Positions 43,768 through 53,910 of a DNA stretch of 64,000 nucleotides are shown one piece after another. The notes beneath the pieces are model-generated. The model was given only the letters and a program-made list of their open reading frames with translations, was not told the DNA's origin and ran no database searches. Within the stretch, counting starts at the first letter, position 1, and every line of letters begins with the position of its first letter. The stretch is from Liopterus haemorrhoidalis. Lineage: Eukaryota > Arthropoda > Insecta > Coleoptera > Dytiscidae. Location of the stretch: NCBI GenBank assembly GCA_963971575.1, contig OZ020625.1, positions 248,001 through 312,000 of the forward strand, written 5' to 3'. The translations under genes were made by a program, and so were the position numbers.

Positions 43768-44175
43768 AAGTCTGTACCAAACGGTTAGGCGGAACTAGAT
43801 TTTGCAATCTAGTTACTTTCATCGTTTAAATCATGCTTTTCGGCCGTTTTGTTTAAGCTTTGTAAATCATACTTGCAACAAACATTTTTTGGTTAAGGTT
43901 AATATTATTTTAAAATGTCATTTTCTTTATATTTTGATTTTTTGTGTCATTCTTAATACAAATTTCCCATTTATTTATTTTTTTGTCATTAAAATATGTA
44001 CGAAAAATAATTTAATTTTGACATATGTCATTCGTTTCCATGGTTTCATTGTTGGAATTTTAAATTTTGACATTCCAACGTGAAAAATTAAATAACCCAA
44101 GCAAGATCCCTTTTCGTGACAACCTAAAAGAACGAAATTCCCATTTAGTTCCGCCTAACCGTTTGAAACAGACTG
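43768..44175. mobile_element. GGCGGAACTA-TIR element, intact copy
   Basis: AGTCTGTACCAAACGGTTAG with GCGGAACTAG on the left and CTAGTTCCGCC-type sequence, here AGTTCCGCCTAACCGTTTGA with AACAGACTGT, on the right. It lies one base from the previous MITE's flank. Its TTTTTCACGTT site is uninterrupted, making it the empty-site control for the SINE at 33793. The 93-codon frame inside is AT-rich and not assigned. Confidence 0.8.
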
Positions 44176-44684
44176 TAATACCATCAAAACTTTTATCAAC
44201 ATTTATTAAAACAGTTAAGGCCGTTTTCAACAAAAAAATTTCAAAATAGCTAATACTAACAAAAATTTATCAATTTTATATTTCAATGCCTTTAGAAAAT
44301 TCTGGCATATTTGAAAAGGTCATAGTTTATAGTATAATATGAAACAATTACAGGATAATTTGTGTCTATTATCCTGAAAATTCTGTATTTTGTAAAGGGC
44401 TCTCCACAATGTCGTGTAGAAAAGGGCCTTAATTGCAGCGGTACTAAAACCTAGCCACTCGAGGTCTGACACTGTTAGTTGAAGTGCACAGCAGTACTCG
44501 CACGCTGGTTTTTCCATTCTAACATTACCTCGATGGCGCAGCTTTTGTTTAGGACCTCTGGAGAGGTTACTATTTTCTTCAAGAGGGCTTATTCTTTGCA
44601 AAAGAGGTCATTACATACTATTTATCTCAGTATTTTATAAGTTAATGCGCTAGGTTTCACATTCTTTGCGGGAGTTATTATGTA
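44176..44684. other. Unidentified; inverted match to 40880-40975
   Basis: 44303-44396 is the reverse complement of 40880-40975. 44397-44600 is GC-richer and open on the minus strand (SDLEWLGFSTAAIKALFYTT). I do not recognise it. Confidence 0.4.
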
Positions 44685-44790
44685 GATGGGAAACCGACCC
44701 ATCGCTTGCCGATAAGATGGAAATTTCCCCGGTGTGCTTTAGAGAAAATTATGGAGTAAAAAGTCACGGGTTCGATTCCACCGACATTGG
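44685..44790 (+). repeat. tRNA-like relic
   Basis: TTGCCGATAAGATGGAAAT is an A-box-like start and GGGTTCGATTCCACCGAC holds a B-box at about 44768-44780. Spacing is long and the acceptor stem is not evident. Confidence 0.45.
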
Positions 44791-45220
44791 AATTCCCTTT
44801 TTAGGCTAGTTTGACTGTTAGCTACGGAATTCTTTTGTCAACAAGGCTGATATAGAACAAATTATTAAAAAAAAATTATTAACATATTATTATCCCCCAA
44901 GTATACCAGGTACAATAATTTATCAAAAACACCTTTTCACGGCCAGGTTAGTTTCAAAATATGATCAAAATTAAAGAAATCAAATATATCTCCAGCCTTT
45001 TATAATAAATATACAATTAAAAATTTACTCGTTAATAATAAACTAGATAAAACTGATTTACACAACAAAAGTGGAGTTTATCAAGTATCGTGCCAAGATT
45101 GTGCAACAATATATATAGGCCAAACTGGTCGAAAATTTACTACAAGATTTGGTGAACATTTGAAAGTCATCCAAAATAAAAAAGTAGAATAGTCCAACAT
45201 AGCAGAACATACAAGGTCTA

Positions 45221-46366
45221 CAAGTATGAAATGCGGATTTTTTTTTTTAAATAAAACACATTAAACTCAAAAGAACAGTAAAAGTTTATTTATTCAAAGT
45301 ATGCTCCATTAGAAGTTATACATTTTTCCCATCTTTCAGGCAATTTGTGAATACCTCGCCAGTAGAACTCTTCCCCTTTCCCTGCAAACCATTCATCTAG
45401 CCATTCTTTCACATTTTCATATGAACAAAAGTGCTGCTCGGCAAGTGCGTGACCCATCGATGCGAACAAGTGGTAATCTGAAGGGGCCAAGTCTGGTGAG
45501 TAAGCGGCATAGGATAGCACTTCCCACTTGAGTGCCTCCAATGTGTTGCAAACTGCTTTTGCCTTATGTGATGGAGCGTTATCATGAAGAAAGTTTACCT
45601 TGTGCTGTCTTCTTTCGTATTCTGGTCGTTTTATGAACAGCGAATGGTTCAATTCGATCAGTTGTTGTTGGTAGCGTTGGGTATTAACTGTTTCACCAGG
45701 TTTTAACAATTCATAATAGACCACACCCTTTTGGTCCCACCAAGTACAGAGCATTGTCTTTTTGCCAAAGCGATTCGGTCTTGCAGTTGATGTGGATGGT
45801 AAGCCTGTTTTTGCCTTTTTCCATCTGCCTCTCATTCAATGCATGTGGAACCCATCTGCCGACTTTCTGGATCTTACCCATCTCTCGTAGGCGATTGGAA
45901 ACAGCTTGTTGACTAACGCCTAACTGCTCTTCTAGTTGTTTTTGTGATTGACTATCGTCTTCCTGTAGCAATGTTTCCAATTTTGTATCTTCATATTTTT
46001 TTGGAGGTTTTCCATGTTCTTTGTAAGATCAAAGTCACCACTTTTGAAGCGCCGAAACCATCGTTCACACGTATCATGCGATGGAGCATATTCACCATAA
46101 GCTTCTGGAAGCAGTCGGTATGATTCAGCAGCAGTTTTTTTCAAATGAAAACAAAACAGTAGTACTGTCCGCGAATGCTCTTTATTTGGCACAAAATTTG
46201 ACATTTTTAACACAGTAAAACAAAACTATATGATCACTTTTTAAATTATAACCTATACGCATTTGACACTCAATTATAACTTAACAAAACGCCATATGTG
46301 TTGAAACTTTGAACTATACACTCTGTTTGCGCGGCAAGTTTGAAAAAAATCCGCATTTCATACTTG
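45221..46366 (-). mobile_element. Mariner (mauritiana/Mos1-type) element, TA TSD
   Basis: The TIRs are CAAGTATGAAATGCGGATTT and AAATCCGCATTTCATACTTG. TA flanks both sides (45219-45220, 46367-46368). At 1146 bp it is shorter than a typical full-length element of about 1.29 kb, in line with the internal deletion in the gene. Confidence 0.95.
45290..46204 (-). pseudogene. Mariner DD34D transposase, frameshifted and internally deleted
   Basis: The start is placed at the ATG at 46204 (MSNFVPNKEHSRTVLLFCFH), the usual mariner N-terminus, rather than the ATG three codons upstream. The first frame ends after KSGDFDLTKN. A second frame (45980 leftwards) carries LEEQLGVSQQAVSNRLREMG and WVPHALNERQ. 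A third (45835-45290) carries TARPNRFGKKTMLCTWWDQK, FLHDNAPSHK and YSPDLAPSDYHLFASMGHAL. The last two D residues are 34 apart, and the WVPHxL and YSPDLAPSD hallmarks are intact. The segment with the first catalytic D (the GDEKW-type motif) is missing between the second and third frames. The enzyme would be inactive. Confidence 0.93.
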
Positions 46367-46610
46367 TAAACCTGATATGATCTTCAATAATCATAACCTT
46401 TCCGTTAATGACTTTAAAATCTTACACATTCACAATAAAAGCCTTAAACTGAACCTTTTAGAATACCGAGAAATTCACAAAAATATTAATTCTGGAATTC
46501 CCTTAATGAATGACCAGATTGACCAGAAACGTTTTTCCCTTATCTGCTAATATGGTTTACACTTCTATTCCCTACCATTAATATTTGTTCCCACTGAATG
46601 TATCTATTAA

Positions 46611-47549
46611 AAAATCAGCTGTGGCCACCACAGGACCGAACGCCATCACAAAGTACTTGTATAAAATACATTCTAGCAGCAGTGTAGAAATAACTTGGCC
46701 TAATATTTTCTAACAGAGATATTATTTATCAAGACCATGGAAACGTTACATATAAGTATGAAAAAATAGATACTTAGAAAAAAGTCTCAAATAAAAGTTA
46801 TTACCCAGCAAACATTCAACTAACGGCCGAATGCCGGCAAACTGCTTTTATGCTGGTAATTTACTGGCACCAAAAGTAAGTGGAACGCCAGTATTAATAA
46901 TGTACTTCACATTTGTATTTCGCATTCCGCCTATACGAAGTACTTTACCAGCATTTTATAAGCACTCTTCTTCACTCATACTTTTTACTTAAAACTATCA
47001 GAAATAAATCTTGCAACTAATGCGATTATTTTGCACTTTACTGTTGCTGGGCCGGCAACTGATTCATCAATGGGCCAGTAACGGCCACGGGGACACCGGG
47101 GTACTGGCCCATTACTTTCAATGCCGGGGAATATGTGCTTTACCAGTACTGGCCCGTATAAAAATGTTTGCTGGGTAGTTATTGCCTTTATTTACTTTTG
47201 TTAAATACATTTTTTCGAAATATTTTTCTGTTAAATATTCGCAAAAATCTTAAAATCGACACGAGTAAACTCCCATTTCTAGTTAACCGATTTTTACCAA
47301 AAGTTGATCAACTCCTGCCATTGATATCGAAAGCTTAAATATGCAGTTTCATAAAAATCCTTTTAGCCGAATTTGCTCTGCACGTGTACACAGACAGACA
47401 GGCGGACGGACAGACAGACCGACAGAAAACATGCTAAAAATATTCAAAACGTTATGTAGGGAGCTCAATTCGTGGAGATCCATCGAAAGCTCGAAATGTC
47501 AAAATCGGTATGATCATAATACCTCCCTAATGTTGGCGGTCGGTAAAAA
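46611..47549 (+). repeat. AGCTGTGGCC/CGGTCGGT family, full length, interrupted by a MITE
   Basis: It starts AATCAGCTGTGGCCACCACA and ends GGCGGTCGGTAAAAATA. The order of motifs matches 34266-34846. The 372 bp MITE lies at 46804-47175 inside AAAAGTTATT...AGTTATTGCC. Confidence 0.88.
46804..47175 (+). mobile_element. 372 bp MITE, copy 2, nested in the AGCTGTGGCC repeat
   Basis: It has the same termini and length as 31754-32125. TA adjoins both ends. Reading the ends as ACCCAGC...GCTGGGT, AGTTATT is duplicated on both sides, so the TSD could be TA or 7 bp. The intact sequence at 34470-34500 gives the approximate empty site. Confidence 0.93.
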
Positions 47550-47588
47550 TAAGTTTAGTTTATAATTTAAAATGATATAAATGATATA

Positions 47589-48434
47589 AAAGATGATTTA
47601 AAAATATATAAATGCATTACAAGCAGAGACCACTGTTTAGAGCTTCAGATGGACCTAGATAGGTTGAGTGAATACTGCGTTGTCAACAAGATATTACTGA
47701 ACACAGATAAATGTAAAACTATTAACTTCAGCAGAAATCGTACTTCAAATCTTTTTACATTCGACTTTCATTTACATGATACTAAATTAAAGCAGGTTAG
47801 TGTAATTAAAGATTTAGGTATTTTACTAGATTCTAAATTAATTTTTGGTGATCATATTTATAATGTGGTGCAAAAATCTCTAAAGAATTTAGGATTTATT
47901 TTTAGAGTTTCTAGAGATTTCAATTCCCCTTCAACTTTAATAGTACTATATAACAGTTTAGTCAAAAGTCATCTGGAATATGCCAGTACAATATGGAGCC
48001 CTCAATATAATATTTATATTGACCATATAGAAAGTGTTCAAAAAAAATTTGTTAACAAACTAAATTATAGATATAATCGTTGTAATTATTATAAATCCTA
48101 TGAATTTAACCTTAAATTTTACAAAATTTCAAGACTTTCCCATAGACGAATTATATTGGATTTATCATTCACTCATAAACTTCTTAACAGCGCAATAGAC
48201 ACTCAACCTTTTCTAACTTTTCTAAAATTTAACTTCAGTCAATATTCAACCAGAAATCCGATGTTGTTTAATATTCCCACTAGTCACTCAAATTCTAATC
48301 TTAATTCACCCATTCATAGAATTTTAAATCTCACAAATAAATTCAGCCAGCATGTAAACATATTTAGTTGTAGCTTAATATCATTTAAAAGGAAATGTCG
48401 AGCAATACTTATAGAAAATATTGTTTTAAGTTAA
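47589..48434 (+). pseudogene. LINE reverse transcriptase, C-terminal part
   Basis: The frame is open from 47589 although the first ATG is 47649. The upstream codons read DDLKIYKCITSRDHCLELQ, which continues directly into MDLDRLSEYCVVNKILLNTD. The DD is the end of the YADD-type catalytic motif. Downstream are IKDLGILLDSKLIF and LYNSLVKSHLEYASTIWSPQ, the thumb/C-terminal motif typical of Jockey/I/CR1-type elements. About 280 codons remain without a stop, so the insertion is fairly recent. Palm, endonuclease and ORF1 are lost. Confidence 0.88.
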
Positions 48435-48542
48435 GTTAGTATGTAAGGCACAACCTAAACTGTTAATTTGTATTGTATTTTTTGCTGCGTTGCGCTGTAA
48501 TTGGAACATCCCACTCCAGGGATTTGTTCTGTTGCGCAGCCT

Positions 48543-48574
<32 letters not shown>

Positions 48575-48575
48575 A
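47589..48575 (+). mobile_element. 5'-truncated non-LTR retrotransposon with (TAAA)n tail
   Basis: Coding sequence opens inside the reverse-transcriptase active site (DDLKIYK) and runs to a stop at 48434. A roughly 105 bp 3' UTR ending CTGTTGCGCAGCC follows, then an AAAT repeat at about 48543-48575. Truncation at the 5' end and a simple-repeat tail are normal for target-primed insertion. A TSD was not resolved. Confidence 0.88.
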
Positions 48576-49159
48576 CTCCTGTAGATGGTGTCACTGCCAA
48601 AATACGTATAAAGTAATATTAAACTTATATTTGTGAAATTTACCGAGTACTTTATTTATTAATCTTAAAATAAAAATTGTATATATAATTTTAACTAAAA
48701 TTATACTATCAATTTAACTTTATAATAATTAAGCTTTGTTTGTATGGGTCCCGGAGTTCTCCCGGAGTGGTTCATCTCTCAAACTAAACAATAAACTCCG
48801 GATTATTCCGGGAGGATAGTTTTATAATGACTTTATACTAAGTTTTGATTTTGTTAACGCTTCAGATGAAACGTATTGTATTTGTTATAATAGTCGACTG
48901 ATCTGAGTCCGATGATTTTTGGCCTTAACGGTAAGTGAGGCTTCAACTCCCGATATTTCAATATTTTCCCCGGTCACTCTAAAAAAAATAATAATAATTA
49001 AATGAATTTTTAAACTTTGCGTTCACAATCACATCATTGTTACACTGAAAACAGTTTAACAATAGAAGCTATTATCGCACACCAAACAACACGTGTGACA
49101 ATAAATTGTCTAATAATACACTATTGTTTCAAAGCTTATCTGGGGGTAGTTTTGAGTTA
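48576..49159. other. Unassigned; CCCGGAG words at 48755
   Basis: GGTCCCGGAGTTCTCCCGGAG at about 48747-48767 echoes 4048-4085. Nothing else is recognised. Confidence 0.4.
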
Positions 49160-49161
49160 TA

Positions 49162-50471
49162 CAAGGTGTCTCAAAAGAAATTTTATATTTAGTGGATCGA
49201 TTAAAAAAAAAGTAAGCCGTATATAGAAAAAATGTTTATTAATTATTAAAATACACTTTTTGGGGATTTATTTCTTAAAAATAATATCGTCTAAATGTAG
49301 ACCCTTGCGTTCTCGGCACTCATTTAATCGAACAGTAAAATTACTTATGACGTCTCGGCAGGTGGACTCAGGGATGGCTGCCATTTTGTGACGGATATTT
49401 TCTTTCAAATGCGCCAGTGAAGTCGGTTTATTGGCGTAAACTTTAGATTTAAGATAAACCCATAGGAAAAAGTCCATAGGGTTTAAATCTGGACTGCGTG
49501 GAGGCCAATTTATGTCACCTCTCCGGGAGATCAATTTGCCTGAGAAAATTTCACGAACACGTGGCAGAGACATATTGGACGTGTGTGAAGTTGCTCCGTC
49601 CTGTTGGAACCATGTTCTTTGGTTATAGCCAGGAAAGTTTTGCAGTTCAGGTACCAAGAAGTTGTCTAACATCTCCACATAACGCTCTGAATTCACTGTA
49701 ACTGCACGCCCCCTTTCGTCTTCAAAAAAGTAAGGGCCGATAATTCCTCGCGCCGACATCGCAGCCCATACGGTCACTTTAGGCGAATGTAGGGGTTTCT
49801 GATGTTTGCGTTTCGGATTCGTTGCACTCCAGTAGCGGCAGTTCTGCTTATTTACGTAGCCATTAAGATGAAAATGAGCTTCATCCGAAAACAAAATGTT
49901 GGTAAACGTTGAAAATCGCTCAATCACCTGATTTACGAAATTAAGCCTCTGACTGGCATCTTGGGGCTTTAATTCTTGCACCAATTGAATTTTGTAGGGG
50001 TGCAGCTTTAGGTCTTTGTGCATAATGCGATGTAATGATGATCTATGCACATTTAAAGCACTTGCGCGCTTCCGAATTGAAAGGTTCGGGTCGTCACGAA
50101 CAGACTGATTAACATTCTCCACGTTTTCTACCGTTCTTGATGACCTAGGTCGCCCGGATTTTGATTTATCCAGCGTTGTACCAGTCTTTTCAAACTTTTT
50201 AACCCAATGTCGAATGAGAGGAATGCTTGGCGCATCATTTAAGTGGCGAAAACCTCGAATACTGCAGAATTTTCTACGCGCTACAGTTGCCGAATCACTG
50301 TTTTTGTAAAACTCTCGCACTCATAACGCGCGGTCTGCTCCCGAGAAACGCTCCATAGCGATTGAATTCCCAAGAGCCAGGCTACCGATTGACATAACCC
50401 CCGCGCCCCTCGGATACGTTGCGTTCACGCATTAAGCTAAATAAATATAAAATATCTTTTGAGACACCTTG
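49162..50471 (-). mobile_element. DD41D Tc1/mariner element 2, full length
   Basis: The ends CAAGGTGTCTCAAAAGAAAT and its complement (one mismatch within 30 bp) are flanked by TA at 49160-49161 and 50472-50473. The 1310 bp span holds a single transposase gene on the minus strand. It is the reference for the deletion in element 3 and the rearrangement in element 1. Confidence 0.95.
49268..50356 (-). pseudogene. DD41D transposase, complete but for a nonsense codon 12
   Basis: By comparison with element 3 the start is ATG 50356-50354 (MERFSGADRAL). Codon 12 is TGA (50323-50321) where element 3 has TGC. The remaining 350 codons are open. Domains: helix-turn-helix and GRPRSSRTVENVENVNQSVR in the first third (about residues 20-110), a second HTH-like stretch SIRKRASALNVHRSSLHRIM, then the catalytic core with FSDEAHFHLNG (D158), WFQQDGATSHTS (D253) and SPDLNPMDFFLW (D295), 41 residues between the last two. 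The natural length is 362 residues. Initiation at the GTG after the stop is unlikely in an animal. Confidence 0.92.
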
Positions 50472-50473
50472 TA

Positions 50474-51337
50474 TTAAAGGGATCAGAACGATCCCCTTAA
50501 TCTCCTTTGTAGCGGTCTTGCCTATATTGTAATAATTATTTTTTTTATATGATTAATCTGATACAAATTTAAAATAAGTTTCGTTGCAAGCAACACTGTT
50601 GTAAAAACATGCTTTTCAACATGACAAATTACTTCCTATACCGGAACAAGCAGAGAGAAAGAGAGGAAGACAGAAATAAGGAGGAATGATATCTCAAAGG
50701 ACTAGAGAGAGATGGAGGACATCGCCACGCAAGCTCCAGATCTCACAAAAGATATTTAAATTCATAAAATGAAATACACTGGCACTTTCAGCCTTATGTA
50801 TCTTGAGAAGTCCATAGAAATGTCTCTAATGACTTCACGAAAACCATCCGAAACCATCCGCATTTTAATAAATTAACCACCGGAAAAAACTGATGTGAAG
50901 AGTAAATTATCACACATTTCAGGGCTTCGCAGGTATTTAGTAACTAAATGATGATTATTTGGGATGCCAAAACAAATTTTATGTTGTATTATGACCAAAT
51001 TTTGAAGATTTTAAAGGCTTTAATAATGTCATAAATAACAAATTTCTAAAATCAAAATTTCCACAAACCAGATTTAGGACCGTATCTCAAAATCTAAAAA
51101 AAAAAAATAACAAAAATCTCAAAACACCATTCGATTGGGCATATCTTTTATATATGTATGTCAAATTTTGAGGCTTCTAGGAGCAACAAAGAATTTTTCA
51201 AAAATAACAATTTTTTTCTATCAGAGATATGTTACCCATTGTACACATATGTACCGCGGATAGCCTAACTATAGGAGTAAAATTTAAAAAATAATTTTTT
51301 TCACAATTAAGAGTATTCAAAAATTATTTACGCCGGC
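50474..51337. repeat. Unassigned with a third copy of the 95 bp segment (50893-50985)
   Basis: GAAGAGTAAATTATCACACA, TTTCAGGGCTTCGCAGGTAT and TTATTTGGGATGCCAAAACA align with 13092-13185. 51060-51300 resembles a much-diverged GGCCTATGCCCC extension. No gene. Confidence 0.5.
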
Positions 51338-51341
51338 TTAA

Positions 51342-51845
51342 CCCTTTACTGCATTAATTTTTATTTTTGGCTGAAAAAATTCATGGGCATTAGGAATTGG
51401 TTCTTATTGATAGAAAAATTAATTAAAAAAATATATTTAAAATATTAATTATTATTTTTATGAAAAAATAATAATTTAGGGTTTGTGCCATACATGGAAC
51501 ATTATGATTCTACATTATGTTACAAAAGAAAATGATTCCATATTATTTGCTCGTCAATTGCTAGGTGTTCTTCATTAGGGATTAAAAGCAGTCACCCTCG
51601 AATTTTTGAAAGAAAAGGTCGTATCTTCTAGTTGTCCTTTCTCAATAAATTCGTTATCGTTGAAGTGCAATTTCCGCTTGATATCCTCAAATCTATTGCA
51701 GCCCATTACTTGAGATACTGCAGGATCCATTGCTGTGTATGTGGCATATATGAACATTCATGAAGTAACGTTCTGATTCAGTTTTAAAAGTAAAATAAAA
51801 AATAAAAATCGGAATATGCCATATATAGTGCACTAGTAATCCGTC
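51342..51845 (-). mobile_element. piggyBac-like non-autonomous relic, copy A
   Basis: The left end is TTAA (51338-51341) followed by CCCTTTACTGCATTAATTT. The right end is decayed (TGCCATATATAGTGCACTAG near 51830). Copy B supplies the better right end. TTAA plus a CCC start is the piggyBac signature. Confidence 0.75.
51575..51757 (-). pseudogene. piggyBac transposase fragment, copy A
   Basis: The frame reads MFIYATYTAMDPAVSQVMGC, then NRFEDIKRKLHFNDNEFIEK. This matches the conserved 'M..NRFE.I.R.LHFNDN' block near the start of the piggyBac DDE domain. It ends after KNSRVTAFNP. The catalytic aspartates further downstream are absent. Confidence 0.75.
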
Positions 51846-51943
51846 GCCCCCTCCGCCCCCCCCTTACTGAGGCTCTGCGAGGCTTACCTTTTATGTTTTT
51901 ACAAACGACCACTAGATGGCAAAATTGAAATTTGTCATTACTA

Positions 51944-52315
51944 CCCAGCAAACATTTTTATACGGGCCAGTACTGGTAAAGCACATACTCCCCGGCATTG
52001 AAAGTAATGGGCCAGTACCCCGGTGTCCCCGTGGACGTTACTGGCCCATTGATGTATCAGTTGCCGGCCCAGCAACGGTAAAGTGCAAAATAATCGCATT
52101 AGTTGCAAGATTTATTTCTGATGGTTTTAAGTAAAAAGTATGAGTGAAGAAGAGTGCTTATAAAATGCTGGTAAAGTACTTCGTATAGGCGGAATGCGAA
52201 ATACAAATGTGAAGTACATTATTAATACTGGCGTTGCACTTACTTTTGGTGCCAGTAATATACCAGCATAAAAGCAGTTTGCCGGCATTTGGCCGTTAGT
52301 TGAATGTTTGCTGGG
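51944..52315 (-). mobile_element. 372 bp MITE, copy 3 (inverted)
   Basis: It begins CCCAGCAAACATTTTTATAC and ends GTTGAATGTTTGCTGGG, the reverse orientation of copies 1 and 2. TA adjoins both ends (51942-51943, 52316-52317). Internal differences from the other copies are few. Confidence 0.93.
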
Positions 52316-52317
52316 TA

Positions 52318-52741
52318 ATTTATTAAAATTTGACATTAGTAAGAAGAAGTAAGACCCATTTGAATCCTGATAAACAGAAAACCTCATACCAAAAATTTTA
52401 AAAAAAATCGAATATATTGCTAGTTAGAGCCTTCTGTAATTTAAGCCTCGGATTTTTTAAATACCCGAAGTCACCGCCAAATACCGCTATTGTCCGGGAA
52501 AATCCGGATACATAATAATTCCGAAGAAAACGATTCATTATAGTGCATGCATATTCAACTCCGGGTTTCCGGACTCAAGAGCCCTCCGGAAAAATCGATC
52601 CGGTTTCCAGGCCGCTTACTAATTACATAGTTTTCATCGAAAACTTCTATTTCAATTTTACAAACATATAAAAAAAAATAATAATAAAATAGCACGAAGA
52701 CATCGCAGTAATAAAAAAACAAAACTTGAAGATCTCCTTTA
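52318..52741. other. Unassigned
   Basis: TCCGGGAAAATCCGG near 52493 and CTCCGGGTTTCCGGA near 52560 are small dyads. No gene or family is recognised. Confidence 0.4.
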
Positions 52742-52743
52742 TA

Positions 52744-53120
52744 CAGGCTATACCAAACGTTTAGGCGGAACTAAATGGGAATTTTGTTCTTGGGTTACTT
52801 AATTTTTCACGCCGGGATGTCAAAATTTAAAATTCCAACAGTGAAACCATAGCAACGAATGACTTATGTCAAAAATAAAATACTTTTTCACATATTTTAA
52901 TGACAAAAAAATAAATAAATGGGAAATTTGTTTTAAGAATGACACAAAAAATCAAAATCAAAAAAAAAATATTTTTTAAAATGATACTAACCTTAACCAA
53001 AAATTTTTTATTGTAAGTATGATTTACAAAGCTTAAACAAAACGGCCAAGAACTCGATTCGAACAATGAAAGTAACTAGATTGCAAAATCTAGTTCCGCT
53101 TAACGGTTTGGAATAGCCGA
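52744..53120. mobile_element. GGCGGAACTA-TIR element, intact 377 bp copy
   Basis: The ends are CAGGCTATACCAAACGTTTA and AACGGTTTGGAATAGCC, with TA at 52742-52743 and 53121-53122. It is the cleanest copy of this probably Tc1/mariner-related MITE family and defines the ends of 33685-35045. Confidence 0.85.
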
Positions 53121-53149
53121 TACCCGCATAAATCTAAGTAACCCCCCCC

Positions 53150-53690
53150 CCCCAAAAGCTAAAAACATCAATGGCACGAGTTGATCAACTTTTTGTAAAA
53201 ATCGATTAACCAGAAATGGGAGTTTACTAGTGTCGATTTTAAGATTTTTGCGAATATTCCTACAGAAATATTTCGAAAAAAACAAAAGTTGTTATAAAAA
53301 CAATAACACACAACTTTTATTTAAGACATTTTTTGATAAAACGAAAAAAATTTAAATATTTTTAGAAATTTAAAGTATCTATTATTTCATACTTATATGT
53401 AACGTTTCCATGGTCATGATAAATAATATCTCTGTTAGAAAATATTAGGCCAAGTTATTTCTACTCTGCTGCTAGGATGTATTTTATACAAGTACTTTAT
53501 GATGGCGGGCGGTCTTGTGGTGGCCACAGCTGATTATTTCATACTGATATGTAACGTTTCCATGACCATGATAAATAATATCTCTATTAGAAAATATTAG
53601 GCCAAGTTATTTTTACTCTGCTGCTAAAATGTATTTTATACAAGTACCTTATAATGGTGGTCGGTCCTGTGGTGGCCACAGCTGATTTTC
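53150..53690 (-). repeat. Two AGCTGTGGCC copies in head-to-tail order, minus strand
   Basis: 53165-53538 and 53539-53690 both end, on the plus strand, with GTGGTGGCCACAGCTGATT. The first is longer and includes CACGAGTTGATCAACTTTTT and ATTTCATACTTATATGTAAC. Neither has the CGGTCGGT end. A 14-base C run lies at about 53141-53154. Confidence 0.85.
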
Positions 53691-53907
53691 ATTCATCACA
53701 GTTATTAATTCCGTATTAAATTATCTATTTTAGTTTTTGAGATATTTTTTAATTTTTTTGAAATTTTTACTCCTGACAAAAGATTAATGTATGCAACCCA
53801 CTGTACGCCTGAGTAAGGCAATAGAACAACACTGAAGGGGATGCCTAATCATTTAAAATAATTTTTTCCACGACCGGGTGTAAAACCGACTTTTAAAACA
53901 GTCTCTC
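53691..53907. other. Diverged GGCCTATGCCCC-family DNA, inverted
   Basis: ATGCAACCCACTGTACGCCT and a reversed core word (TTAGTTTTTGAGATATTT) suggest an old inverted copy of the extension. Confidence 0.4.
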
Positions 53908-53910
53908 TAA

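Larger units (their letters stand above)
44888..46550 (+). pseudogene. Penelope-like element C-terminal region (GIY-YIG endonuclease), split by a mariner
   Basis: Read in one frame, the segment left of the mariner shows FYNKYTIKNLLVNNKLDKTD, then SGVYQVSCQDCATIYIGQTG and RKFTTRFGEH. This is the GVY ... YIG(Q)T motif of the GIY-YIG nuclease fused to the reverse transcriptase of Penelope-like retroelements. In-frame stops lie at 44962-44964 (TGA) and 45190-45192 (TAG). The mariner sits at 45221-46366. With it and one TA left out, the frame continues unchanged at 46369 (PDMIFNNHNLSVNDFKILH, then KLNLLEYREIHKNIN) to a TAA at 46548-46550. The upstream reverse transcriptase is absent, so the copy is 5'-truncated and dead. 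Confidence 0.85.

Noticed and set aside
50318..50356. GTG start for the DD41D transposase after the TGA
   Set aside because: Element 3 shows the true ATG upstream in the same frame. The GTG is an internal valine codon.
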